A stretch of DNA of 64,000 nucleotides from Rutidosis leptorrhynchoides (Eukaryota > Streptophyta > Magnoliopsida > Asterales > Asteraceae). This document shows, piece after piece, positions 11,832-22,668 of this stretch (its first letter is position 1; the number at the start of each line of letters is the position of its first letter). The translations under genes and the position numbers were made by a program. The notes under the pieces were generated by a model, which ran no database searches, was not told where the DNA came from, and saw only the letters and a list, made by a program, of their open reading frames with translations. The stretch spans positions 261,443,001 through 261,507,000 of the forward strand of contig NC_092341.1 of NCBI RefSeq assembly GCF_046630445.1. Direction: 5' to 3'.

Positions 11832-13184
11832 CTAAGGATGATATTGGTACCAATAGGGGTTCCAGGCATAACCATAAGTGCTATAGAATGCTTCGGCAGG
11901 GTCATACGTAGGATATGGTGGCTGCATCTCTATCGACCAAGGAGGGAAGACGGGTTTCGGTGTAGGAATATAGTTTCTACCTATGTGTTGGAAATGAGCT
12001 ATGATCTGGTTCTGATGAACTTGCCAATCTTCAAATGCTCTCTGTCTAGCATTTTCGTATTCCTGAGAAGCTATAAACCTATGCATTTCTTGCATCTCAT
12101 TCCCCCCTCCTACATTACCTTCCTGCTGGTTTCTCTCCACCTGTGGATGTCTACCATGGTATCGTACTGCGGCGTTATTTCGCCGCTTCAAAACTTTCGC
12201 ACCATGGTATACATTTAAACCTATAGTGTCGCGGGGTTCCGGCTCTTCTAGTAATAATCCCCCCCGACTTATATCCACACCGAGATATTCACCAATCAAA
12301 GTAATAAAAATACCACCTCCTATTATGCTATGTGGACGCATCCCCCGAACCATAGCTGATAAATAATAACCCACACAATATGGTATACTTACAGCGCTTT
12401 GTGGGTCTCGAATACACATATGGTAAAACAAATCTTGTTCATTTACTTTTTCTTTGTTCTTACCCCTTTGTGTAATCGAATTAGCTAAAAACCTATGTAT
12501 CACTCTTAATTCGGCTCTATCTATATCCAAATAAGAGTAGTTTCCCCCTTTGAAACGGTGATGGCTTGTCATTTGACTCCACACACCGTGTGTATCAAAA
12601 TTCTCATCTATCTTTCTACCGTTTAGTATCAATCCTCTACAATCGGCAGACGCTAACTCCTCAGGCGTATATATACGTAAAGCCTGAGCCATGTCCAGTA
12701 AAGACATGTGGCGCATCGAACCGCCTAACAAAAATCTAATAAAAGAACGATCGGTTAAACTAGCTACCCGATCATTCAACTCTATACTACATAACAACTC
12801 TTCACACCATACTTTATATACAGGTCTGCGTATGGTGAATAAACATATCCAGTCATTAAAAGAAGAATTACCATACCTCTGTACAAGTAATTCCCTAATT
12901 GGCCCGGCCAATTCTACAGCTTCTAAGGGTCCCCATTCTATGACCCTCGGTACCTCAACAACCTTAGAGTGAAGAGTATGCAAACCCCGTTGATATTTTG
13001 GATAATCTATCCAAAGTCTGTCAAATCTCAGGTTCGGGTGCAACTCTTCCAAATGCATATCGGAAAAGGTCATGACTGGATGAGGTACATCCTGCTTGTA
13101 GTAGTTATCCACCTCCTGTTGTTCCAAATTCTCAGCAGGAGCATTGCGGGCTTGGGATGAAGATTCACCCCTTTCATTCTGCAA
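11832..13184 (-). CDS. Athila A env-position ORF (ATHILA ORF-1-like protein), 450 aa
   Basis: An intact sense ORF about 1.9 kb downstream of the zinc-knuckle ORF and upstream of the 3' untranslated region, the position where Athila elements carry their third ORF. The start MQNERGESSSQ is the first ATG. The middle (about residues 60-330) is a compact, mostly helical region with WICLFTIRRPVYKVW and a later HMCIRDP...YCVGYYL stretch. It resembles the plant ATHILA ORF-1 / putative plant transposon protein family in my judgement. The tail is rich in Q, Y and P (PPYPTYDPAEA). I see no signal peptide, and no clear transmembrane segment apart from a moderately hydrophobic stretch near 290, so a true envelope role is not supported. 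Athila B carries a copy of identical length with about nine residue changes (62093-63445). Its biochemical role is unknown. Confidence 0.8.
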   Translation of the reverse strand: MQNERGESSSQARNAPAENLEQQEVDNYYKQDVPHPVMTFSDMHLEELHPNLRFDRLWIDYPKYQRGLHTLHSKVVEVPRVIEWGPLEAVELAGPIRELLVQRYGNSSFNDWICLFTIRRPVYKVWCEELLCSIELNDRVASLTDRSFIRFLLGGSMRHMSLLDMAQALRIYTPEELASADCRGLILNGRKIDENFDTHGVWSQMTSHHRFKGGNYSYLDIDRAELRVIHRFLANSITQRGKNKEKVNEQDLFYHMCIRDPQSAVSIPYCVGYYLSAMVRGMRPHSIIGGGIFITLIGEYLGVDISRGGLLLEEPEPRDTIGLNVYHGAKVLKRRNNAAVRYHGRHPQVERNQQEGNVGGGNEMQEMHRFIASQEYENARQRAFEDWQVHQNQIIAHFQHIGRNYIPTPKPVFPPWSIEMQPPYPTYDPAEAFYSTYGYAWNPYWYQYHP

Positions 13185-14032
13185 AACACATCAAACACAA
13201 ATTTTGTGCATCCAAATATGCATTAGTGTCAGCAAAATCATCAATCAAAATAATTACAATGACATTATCAATTTATATCAAACTTAAGCTTATTTTCACA
13301 TTTTTATCAAATCTACACTTTTTCAAATAAGCATATACGAAAATTTTCGCCAAGTTCATAAGCATTCAACTCAAATAACATGTCAAAATAATCATTACTA
13401 GCAATCAAACAAGTCTCAAATGGCATTATCTTTCAAAAATCAAGTTCATGAATTTTGGTCTTGAAAAAGTCTACTTTAATTCTCAAAATCATGTTTAGGC
13501 TCAAAGTTTGGATCATTTAACTACCTAGACATGTTACACTACTCAATTTAGCAACAATTCATGACAAAAATCGGCCATAACCTGTTTATATCAAAAAGCC
13601 CCAAATTTGCTCAAGAACACAAACCCTAGATTACTCAAAATTTGAAGTTTAAGGCTTCTAATCATGTTAAACAGCATCAATCTAGGTTATACAAGCATAA
13701 TACATAAACAATTTAAGTCTAATTACACTAAAAAGCATCAAAATCAAATTGGGGAAAAAAAATAGCTCAAGAACACCAAATTTCGGATTAAATGGTGTTT
13801 AGGTGTAGAAATTTACCGTTTTTCTTGAGTAATTCTTAGATAGCATCCTTCTCAACATGATTTTAGCAAAAAATTTGGTGATTAACGGTTAAAAATTGGG
13901 ATTTTTGGGGTGTTTTTGGGTGTATTTTCGGGGTTTTTCGCGTGCAGTTTCGAGTGTTTATGCAGTGTGTTTTTGTGTGGGGGAGTGAACTGATCGTGCA
14001 GCTCTTTTATTTTTTTTTCTGGGTTTTGGTCC

Positions 14033-14081
14033 CTCCGCGAGTCGCGGAGGTTTTGTACTTCAAACTCCGCGAGTCGCGGAG
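14033..14081. repeat. Paired GC palindromes in Athila A spacer
   Basis: Two perfect CTCCGCGAGTCGCGGAG copies (14033-14049 and 14065-14081), 32 bp start to start. This is the same motif as in the LTRs and leader. Confidence 0.92.
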
Positions 14082-14172
14082 TTTGCTCTTTTTTTTTTTT
14101 TTTTTTTTATAATCATTAACTTATAAAACAATTAAGAAATTAATTTTAAAATTTTGTTTCCCTTGTTATTTA

Positions 14173-14966
14173 GGACGAGGTCGTTTCGGATCGATGTCCT
14201 AGTCCGTCCCTCGACAAAATTTTAAAATTTGTCTTTTTGTAGCGATTGTTTTAAAAGCTAAGATTTTTGGGTTTTTTTTTTTTTGGCATACTTTAAATCA
14301 ATAAGATTAAAAATAATGATAATAAAAGTTCTCGTCCCTCCCTCGGGTAAAGCAATTTCGGTTCAAAGACCTAGTCTTCAACTTACGACGAATTTTAAAA
14401 ATCATATTCTTAACTTAATGAGATAAAGTAAATTTTTGTTTTTAAATTCACACAACTTAAATATGAAATTTAAAATTAATATTAAAAATTCACACCAAAC
14501 TTAAAATTTGAAATGCATAAAATTAAAATTTCATATTTTAAAAATTAAAAATTCACACCAAACTTAATTTAAAAATTCATATTATAAATTCATACCAAAC
14601 TTATATTAATTTTTCAAATATTTACAATTTTAAAAATATTGTTTTTACAAAGTTTACAATATTAATTTAAGATTTAAATATTAATTCTAAAAACATGGTA
14701 AAAATAAAATTAAAAATCTTTTTGTCTTTTTATCCCACTTTAATCAATCAAATATTATCAAAAATATGCGCCCCTCTTTTCGGTAAAGTAATTTCGGTTC
14801 CAAGACCTAATTTAACTCATGACGAATTTTTGAAATATTTTGGGTTGATTGATTAAAGATATTTATACCTTAAGAATAAACGTTAAATTTCGCAGTGATG
14901 TAATAAATTTTTGAATGATATCAATAATTTCGGTCGCCAAACCTAATTTTATTCAATACCAATTTA
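14173..14966. repeat. Four diverged spacer boxes in Athila A
   Basis: Boxes at 14173-14229, 14331-14400, 14768-14835 and 14921-14966 share ATTTCGGnTCnAAGACCTA and a GACGAATTTT end. They are separated by AT-rich filler. Function unknown. Confidence 0.6.
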
Positions 14967-15061
14967 ATACTTTTTAGCGAACAAATTAGCGTTTATTATC
15001 AAAAGGTTAAAAATAAAAATAAAAATAAAAACTGTACAGACATACCTGTGGAATAGATTTC

Positions 15062-15478
15062 TTAGTTATATGATCTATTCCATTCATAAGATAGTCGGTT
15101 TAATTGATTTTCCATGGCTACATAGGCGTAACCTCGAGCATTCAGTGTCTTTTCTTCTAAACATATGAACGGTCCGTCTCTGCATAAAGTAACAAATTCG
15201 GTATTTGAATAGGTTTGATTATTTGAACATTTACCTCCATGTGACCATTTTCCGCATTTGTGACATCGTTCTAGGTGTCGTGCTCTTCTTTTCGCTGCGG
15301 ATTTTGATTTTCCTTTACCAAATTGTAACTTATTATCTTCGCATCTGGATCCTTTTCTAACTCCGTCCATTCTTTCTCTGATTACTGATACTAGTTCACT
15401 CGGTAGTATGTCATTATTACGTTTAGTGATCAAAGCGTGTAGCATTAGACCATGGTTTAGTTCACAGGCAGTCTTCAT
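15062..15478 (-). CDS. Athila A zinc-knuckle ORF downstream of pol, 138 aa
   Basis: Sense ORF that begins about 170 bp after the pol stop. Start MKTACELNHG. The centre is strongly basic (KGKSKSAAKRRARHLER, about residues 54-70), followed at once by CHKCGKWSHGGKC (about 71-83), a CX2CX4HX3C variant of the retroviral CCHC knuckle with one residue fewer before the last cysteine. The C-terminal third has no recognised motif. A basic patch plus a knuckle suggests nucleic-acid binding. This Athila gag shows only a degenerate knuckle (CEQCGGPHLTKDC, where the spacing is off), so this ORF might supply or supplement RNA binding; that is inference. The equivalent in Athila B lies off-window, so conservation cannot be tested here. 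Confidence 0.6.
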   Translation of the reverse strand: MKTACELNHGLMLHALITKRNNDILPSELVSVIRERMDGVRKGSRCEDNKLQFGKGKSKSAAKRRARHLERCHKCGKWSHGGKCSNNQTYSNTEFVTLCRDGPFICLEEKTLNARGYAYVAMENQLNRLSYEWNRSYN

Positions 15479-15651
15479 TTCGTAAAAACCTAAAAAAAAA
15501 TAAAAATTCAGAATGAGGGGAGAAGACTAGTTCTTTAGGGTCTGCTAGGGAAAGACCATACGTGTTTCATTTTCGAGAACTACACGAAAACAGACAATCT
15601 AACTCTAACAGAAATACATATTATCCTTTAAAGACTTGATTATCCCCACAC

Positions 15652-18600
15652 TTAGTTAGTTGTGGTATCGAAATTGTGATTAACTTCGTTGTCGACTTCC
15701 ATCGGACCATGTATGTAATGTTTAACTCTGTGACCATTAACTTTAAATTCAATCCCATTTGAATTAATCAATTCTATCGTTCCGTATGGGAAAACTCTTT
15801 TGACTATGAATGGTCCAGACCATCTTGATTTCAATTTTCCAGGAAATAGCTTGAATCGTGAATTGAAAAGAAGAACTCTGTCTCCTTCTTTAAATTCTTT
15901 TGAACTTCTGATTCTTTTATCATGCCATTTCTTCGTTCTTTCTTTATAGATTAACGAATTTTCGTATGCTTCATGTCTTAATTCTTCTAATTCGTTTAGT
16001 TGACTTAATCGTAGACGTCCGGCTTCATGTAAATCAAGATTACATGTCTTCAAATCCTAAAATGCTTTGTGTTCAATTTCTACTGGAAGATGACATGCTT
16101 TTCCATAAACAAGTCTAAAAGGTGTGGTTCCAATTGGAGTTTTGTAGGCTGTTCTAAAAGCCCAGAGTGCATCCTCCAATTTAATGGACCATTCCTTCGG
16201 ATTTGATCCTACGGTTTTCTCTAGAATACGTTTTAAAGCTCGGTTGGTATTTTCAACTTGTCCACTTGTTTGTGGATGATATGCGGTGGAGATTTTATGA
16301 GTTACTCCATATCTTTTAAGAACTTTCTCAAGTTGATTATTACAGAAATGAGTACCCCGATCACTTATTAAAGCTTTCGGTGTTCCAAACCTTGCAAAAA
16401 GACGTTTTAAAAAGTTGACTACAACTCGTGCATCGTTAGTTGGGAGAGCTTGTGCTTCCGCCCATTTAGATACATAATCAATGGCTACGAGTATATATAG
16501 ATTATTATGAGATTTTGGAAATGGACCCATAAAGTCAATACCCCAAATGTCAAATACTTCACATACTTGGATGACATTTTGTGGCATTTCATCACGTTGA
16601 CTTATTTTTTCGGCCCTTTGACATGCATCACAGGATTTGCAAAGAAGGTGTGCGTCTTTGTAAATTGTAGGCCAATAGAATCCAGCTTCATAAACTTTTC
16701 TTGCTGTTAGTTGAGGCCCATAATGCCCTCCTGTTGGTCCTGTGTGACAATGGTTTAAAATTTTACTAGCTTCATCTCCAAATACACATCGGCGTATTAT
16801 TCCATCGGGACAACTTTTAAACAGATGTGGATCTTCCCAGAAATAGTGTTTTATATCACTGAAGAATTTCTTTCGTTTTTGGTACGATAATCCTTTTTCA
16901 AGGAATCCACAAACTAAGTAGTTTGCATAGTCTGCAAACCATGGGATTTCTTTATAATCTATCTTCAATAGATATTCATCAGGAAAGTTGTCTTGTATGG
17001 CCGATTCATTCAGAACTTCTAATTCGGGATTTTCAAGACGAGAAAGATGATCAGCGGCGAGATTTTCTGCTCCCTTTTTATCTCGGATTTCAATATCAAA
17101 CTCTTGTAAGAGTAAGATCCAACGGATTAATCTTGGTTTAGCATCTTGTTTTGAAAATAGGTATCTAAGAGCAGAATGGTCGGTATAGACCACCGTTTTT
17201 ACTAGAACGAGATATGATCGAAATTTATCAAAAACAAAGACAATAGCAAGGAGTTCTTTTTCAGTAGTTGTATAGTTCGTTTGTGCTCCTTGTAACGTCT
17301 TACTAGCATAATATATAGGTTGAAATCGTTTTTCAATCCTTTGTCCTAAAACGGCTCCCATTGCAAAATCACTTGCATCGCACATTAGTTCAAATGGTAG
17401 ATTCCAATTTGGTGTTATCATGATCGGTGCATTAGTGAGTTTTTCTTTAAGAATATTAAAAGATTTGATACACTCATCTGAAAAGATGAATGGCGCATCC
17501 TTTTCTAGGAGTTTATTCATAGGAGTGGCAATTTTAGAAAAATCTTTTATGAAACGTCGGTAAAAACCGGCATGCCCTAGAAAACTCCTAACTCCTCTAA
17601 CATTGGTGGGATGTGGAAGTTTAGCAATTACATCTACTTTAGCTCTATCCACTTCAATTCCTTCTTTTGAAATTTTATGTCCAAGAACGATGCCTTCTTT
17701 AACCATGAAATGGCATTTCTCCCAATTAAGTACTAGATTTGATTTTTCGCATCTAATTAGCATTCGTTCCAGATTAACTAGACATGATTTAAATGTATCA
17801 CCGAAGACTGAAAAGTCATCCATGAATACTTCCATGCATTCTTCTATCATGTCATGAAAAATCGCCATCATACACCTTTGAAAGGTTGCAGGGGCGTTAC
17901 AAAGTCCAAATGGCATGCGTTTGTAAGCAAAAGTACCATAAGGGCACGTGAATGTGGTTTTCTCTTGATCTTCGGGTGCTATTGGAATTTGAAAATATCC
18001 GGAAAATCCATCTAGAAAACAATAGTAACTATTTCCGGCTAATCTTTCCAACATTTGATCTATGAAAGGTAAGGGAAAGTGATCTTTTCTGGTGGCGTCA
18101 TTTAATTTTCTATAATCAATACATACACGCCATCCTGTTACAGTCCTAGTAGGAATAAGCTCATTTTTCTCATTTGTAATGACAGTCATGCCACCTTTCT
18201 TAGGCACGCATTGAACTGGGCTTACCCATGGACTATCAGAAATTGGATATATCAAACCTGCATCTAGCAGTTTAATAATCTCTTTCTTAACTACATCTTG
18301 CATATTAGGATTTAGTCTTCGTTGGCGTTGCACATACGTTTTATGACCTTCTTCCATAAGGATTTTATGTGTGCAATACGAAGGACTTATTCCTTTAATA
18401 TCATGAATCTTCCATGCAATGGCTGGTTTATGAGCTTTCAACACAGAAATGAGCTGTGATTTCTCATTTTCAGTAAGAGAAGACGATATTATTACAGGTA
18501 ATTCAGATTCACCATGTAAATAAGCGTATTCCAAATGGTTTGGAAGTGGCTTTAACTCTAATTTCGGAGGTTCTTCTATCGATGATTTATATCGATATCT

Positions 18601-19914
18601 GTCTTCTTCTTTTAGCATTTGAATTTCTTCTGTTGTTGGTTCATATCCATTAGCTATAAGTGTAGCTAACATTTCAGCTTCATCAATTGGTTCATTACCT
18701 TCTCCTAAAGAACATTCTCCTGTTCCTTGTAATTCTGGAAATTCTTCTAATAATTCTGCATGTGCATCTATAGTTTGAATATAATAACATGTATCATCTG
18801 CAGATTGTGGTTGTTGCATTGCTCTATCAACTGAAAAGGTAACACTCTCATCCTCTATACTTAGGGTCAGTTTCTTACCGAACACGTCTATCATTGCTTT
18901 AGCCGTGTTTAAGAATGGTCTTCCTAATATGAGAGGAACTTGAGAATCTTCTTCCATGTCTAAAACAACAAAATCTACTGGAAATACTAAAGTACCAACT
19001 TTAACTAGCATGTTCTCCATTATCCCTCTAGGATATTTTATTGATCGATCGGCTAGTTGTATGCTTATTCTGGTTGGTTTCAATTCTCCAAGGTCTAGTT
19101 TAGCGTATAGTGAATACGGCATTAGATTTATACTAGCACCTAAGTCTGCCAATGCTTCTATTGAACTAAGACTACCCAGAAAACATGGAATTGTGAAACT
19201 TCCTGGATCAGATAGTTTTTCTGGTATCTTATTCAACAGCACTGCTGAACAATTAGCATTCATAGTGACAGCCGAGAGTTCTTCCATTTTCTTTCTATTC
19301 GTGATTAGATCTTTCAAGAATTTAGCATATCTTGGCATTCCTGAAATCACATCAATGAAAGGAAGATTTACATTTATCTGTTTAAACATATCCAAGAATT
19401 TGGATTGCTCGGCTTCAAGTTTTTCTTTCTTCATTTTACTCGGGTAAGGAAGTGGTGGTTGGTATGGTTTAACATAAGGTTTATCCTTAACTGTGTTATC
19501 TTCATTAATCTTTTCAACTACCGGTTCTTTTTCCTTATCTTGATCAGGTTGTGGTTCTTGTGGAGTAGGAATAGTTTCATCAGAAGTTACAGGTATTTCA
19601 GGTGGTTTAAGTGTTGTACCACTTCTTGTGGTAATAGCTTTAGCTGTTTCATTCCGGGGGTTAGCGTTTGTATCACTAGGTAGACTTCCCGGTTTTCTTT
19701 CACCTATTAACCTTGCTAGGTTACTTACTTCTTGTTCCAGATTTTGAATAGAAGCTTGTTGATTTCTAAATGCTTGAGCATTTTGTTCATTAGTTTGTTT
19801 TTGAGATGTGAAAAACTGCGTTTGAGTTTCAACTAGCTTCGTCATCATATCTTCTAAATTCGGCTTTTTATCATCGGTTTGTTGTGGTGGTTTGTTTTGA
19901 AAATTCGGTCTTTG
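15652..19914 (-). pseudogene. pol: Athila A pol: protease, RT, RNase H, integrase
   Basis: A single frame with one interruption: a TAG at 16057-16059 in the integrase C-terminal half (HKAF stop DLKTC, probably a former TGG). Numbered from the ATG at 19848: protease DLGAS at 235; RT with IDYRKLND and catalytic FMDD at 675-678 (F instead of the usual Y); RNase H CDAS at about 824; HHCC zinc finger (HCHTG...CKSCDACQ); integrase catalytic D at about 1105 and 1163 and E at about 1199, so the D,D35E spacing is intact. The C-terminal part (15652-16053) has the GPF/Y-like module (SRWSGPFIVKRVFPYG). The frame is continuous with gag upstream across a second TAG at 19915-19917. It ends in TAA at 15652, overlapping a PPT-like AAGTGTGGGG. 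Confidence 0.95.
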
Positions 19915-21258
19915 CTAATTGTAAGTATTATTGGATACTTGTTGATTGCTAGGACCTTGTTGGTTGTTGTATGGAATATTTCGGTTATAATTCTGGTTTT
20001 GATTGTAAATCGGTCTTGGCGGTTGATAATTATTCGGATAATTATTTCCAGGCCTTTGGTTTATGTATGAAATATTCTCTCTTTGTTCCATTGTTAATTC
20101 AATACTGAGACAATCTTTTGTCAAATGTGGTCCTCCACACTGCTCACAACTAATTCGTATTGAGTGAATATCTTTAGTCATCTTTTCCATTCGTCTCTCG
20201 AAAGCATCTATCTTTGCGGAAATGGAATCTAAGTCATGGCTAGAATCGGCTCTAGCTGCTTTAGATGATCTAATGATATCTTTTTCTTGGTGCCACTCAT
20301 GTGAGTGGGAAGCAGTATTATCAATAATTTTGTAAGCATCAGTTTCGGTTTTCTTCATAATAGAACCACCAGCTGCTATATCTATGTCTTTTCTTGTAGT
20401 GATGTCTCATCCTTGGTAGAATATTTGTACTATTTGACAGGTGTCTAAACCATGTTGCGGACATCCTCTTAATAACTTTCCATATCTTATCCACGCCTCA
20501 TATAGAGTTTCATTTGGCTTCTGTGTGAACGTAACAATTTTTGCTTGAAGTCTTACGGCTTTAGATGCAGGAAAGAATTGTTTAAGAAATTTGTCAATTA
20601 AAACGTCCCATGTATCGATCGCCCCTTCAGGTAACGATTCCAACCAATCTTTGGCTTCTCCCTTTAAAGTCCAGGGAAATAACATGAGATATATCTGTTC
20701 ATCCTCCACTTCTCGGATTTTAAATAGTGTGCAGATCCTATTAAAGGTACGTAGATGTTCATTTGGATCTTCCTTCGGCGCACCACTAAATTGGCATTGA
20801 TTAGTCACCATGTGTAGAATTTGTCCTTTGATTTCATAATCTGGCGCATTAATGTCTGGATGAGTAATTGCGTGACCTTGGCCAGTGCGTTTAGCTCTCA
20901 TTCGGTCTTCCATACTTAAAGGTTCCAGATTCTCCATAATTGAATTTGTTGAATCGGTATCACTAGATGATTCTGATTTAATGGTTCGTTCCTCAACAAT
21001 CTCTGTTTGAATGATTGGTGGTTCCGGAGGAAAGTTTAATGGTTCAGGATCTATGAACCGTTCCTGAATATTTTCTGGATTCTCAATTGTGATGTCGGGT
21101 TCAAAAAATGGATTATCGGAAATTTGAACTGAAGTACTTGGTCGACTGGATGACGATTCTAAAGAAAAATCAACGGCGGTTATATTTGTTAAACGATGTC
21201 TTGATCTAGTTACAGGTGGTGAACGTACAAAAGGTGATGAACGTCTTGCTCGGTGCAT
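19915..21258 (-). pseudogene. gag: Athila A gag, with one internal and one terminal premature stop
   Basis: Start MHRARRSSPF at 21258. A proline- and serine-rich N-terminus (to about residue 110) precedes the Retrotrans_gag core (about 150-280: FPWTLKGEAKDWLESLPEG, FLKQFFPASKA, ETLYEAWIRYGKLLRGCPQHG). A TGA at 20407-20409 interrupts it. The same frame continues through an N/Q/Y-rich tail with CEQCGGPHLTKDC, a knuckle-like motif, to a TAG at 19915-19917 and then into pol. Apart from these stops the gag-pol frame is open over 5.6 kb, as in the single-polyprotein Athila elements. Confidence 0.92.
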
Positions 21259-22643
21259 TCACTGAATATCCTATTAGTTTTAAAAAGGAAAGAAAAATTA
21301 TAATAAGTTATCCAATTAATAGACTTTTCTGATTTTGCCCACGTTTCGAATAGCCAAAAGATGCAGCAGAGGGGCAGGATTCGTTTGGTCTCAATATAAT
21401 TGAGGACTGTTTGGCTCCAATAACCCGGTCCACGTACAAATCCAACTATTACTACGAACCAGAAAATTTTGATGTCTATTAATTTAACCACTTAAAATAA
21501 ATTTTCGTAATTTTAAGAAATTTAGATAAGAAGTAGAAAAAATTCTAAGTCCTAAAAACTAGAATGGCGAGAAATAAGAGAGAAAAAGAGTTCGTCGAAA
21601 AAGGTAGAAAAAGAAAAATGGTTGAAAAATAAAAGGTGACGGAAAAATAAAAGAAACTTATAAAAACTTAAAAATACTTGATTAACCTAACCTTATTACT
21701 ACAACTAACTTAAAATTATAATCGCAAATTGATATTACTAATTAGAATGATAATTGGTACATAGTAAAAGGTGTCTAAAAATATTAAAGCTTACAGGAAA
21801 AACTAAATCCCAAATGGAAATAACTTAAAAAGAAACTAAAACTTAAAAAGGCGTCGCAAAATTCTAAAGCACCTAAATCTTAGTCTAAAGAAAAAGCACT
21901 TAAGGAATTCTACGGCAAAGCCTAAAAATCTAGGAGTAAAAATAACTATAGCAAAAACTAAGTTTAAAATTAAATATGAGCTAAAAATACAAATATTACG
22001 CTACAACGATTAAAAAGGTACAAAATATAAAAATATACAAAAAGTTGTAAAAAGTACAATTTTTATAAAAATATTATTTTTATATTATTATTTTAATAAA
22101 ACTACTAATTTTACAATTTAATAAAACTAATTTAACTAAAATATATAAATAAAAAGTAAAATTAAAAGTAAAACTAATAATAATAATAATAATAATTAGG
22201 TTTAAATAATAATAATAATTAATTATAACCCGTAATTAATGCAGTTTTAGGGTTTCTGTGTCGCGTGTCAGATGGTCTCCGCGAGTTGCGGTGATTAATG
22301 AAGAAAACCCCGCGAGTCGCGGGGTTCAGAAATTCAGTTGACAGCTTTCAATTTTTACGCGTTTTTCTTTATTTTTTTTATTTTTTTTATTTTATGTTTT
22401 CTGTTTTTTAAATAAATAAAAGATTTTAAAATAAAACTTATATTTTTATAAACTAAAATAGAAATAAAGAAACTTATAAAACTTAAATATTTAACAAAAT
22501 CTTAAAAATACTTATATTTTTGTTTTTCTTTTTATATTTTTGAATAATTAAAACGTATTTTTACAAAACGAATTTTAATAAAAGTAAAATAAAAATCTTT
22601 TTTTTTTTATATTAGCGTTGCGCTTCCGGCTTTTAAGATAATT
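21259..22643 (-). other. Athila A 5' leader
   Basis: About 1.4 kb of AT-rich noncoding sequence between PBS and gag. It contains a third palindrome pair (22277-22324) and runs of AATAAT. No convincing ORF: the sense frame at 21210-21491 overlaps the gag start and has no recognisable content. Confidence 0.8.
22277..22324. repeat. Paired GC palindromes in Athila A leader
   Basis: CTCCGCGAGTTGCGG then CCCCGCGAGTCGCGGGG, 31 bp start to start. The second copy has changed CTCC/GGAG to CCCC/GGGG on both arms, so the palindrome is kept. Confidence 0.9.
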
Positions 22644-22660
22644 CCCCGGCAGCGGCGCCA
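22644..22660 (-). other. Primer binding site of Athila A, tRNA-Asp type
   Basis: The minus strand reads TGGCGCCGCTGCCGGGG, complementary to the 3' end of plant tRNA-Asp with one mismatch. It lies 8 bp inside the 5' LTR end. This primer is characteristic of Athila/Tat elements. Confidence 0.92.
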
Positions 22661-22668
22661 AAAATACT

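Larger units (their letters stand above)
13185..15061 (-). other. Athila A spacer between zinc-knuckle ORF and env-position ORF
   Basis: About 1.9 kb without a supported gene. It holds a palindrome pair at 14033-14081, a poly-T run near 14084-14107, AT-rich AAAATTCACACCAAACTTAA repeats near 14480-14600, and three to four diverged copies of a box with AATTTCGGT...AAGACCTA...GACGAATTTT at 14173-14229, 14331-14400, 14768-14835 and 14921-14966. The first part (13185-13740) is nearly identical in Athila B (63446-64000). On the minus strand it could be an intron or leader for the downstream ORF, which would explain its length. Confidence 0.6.
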
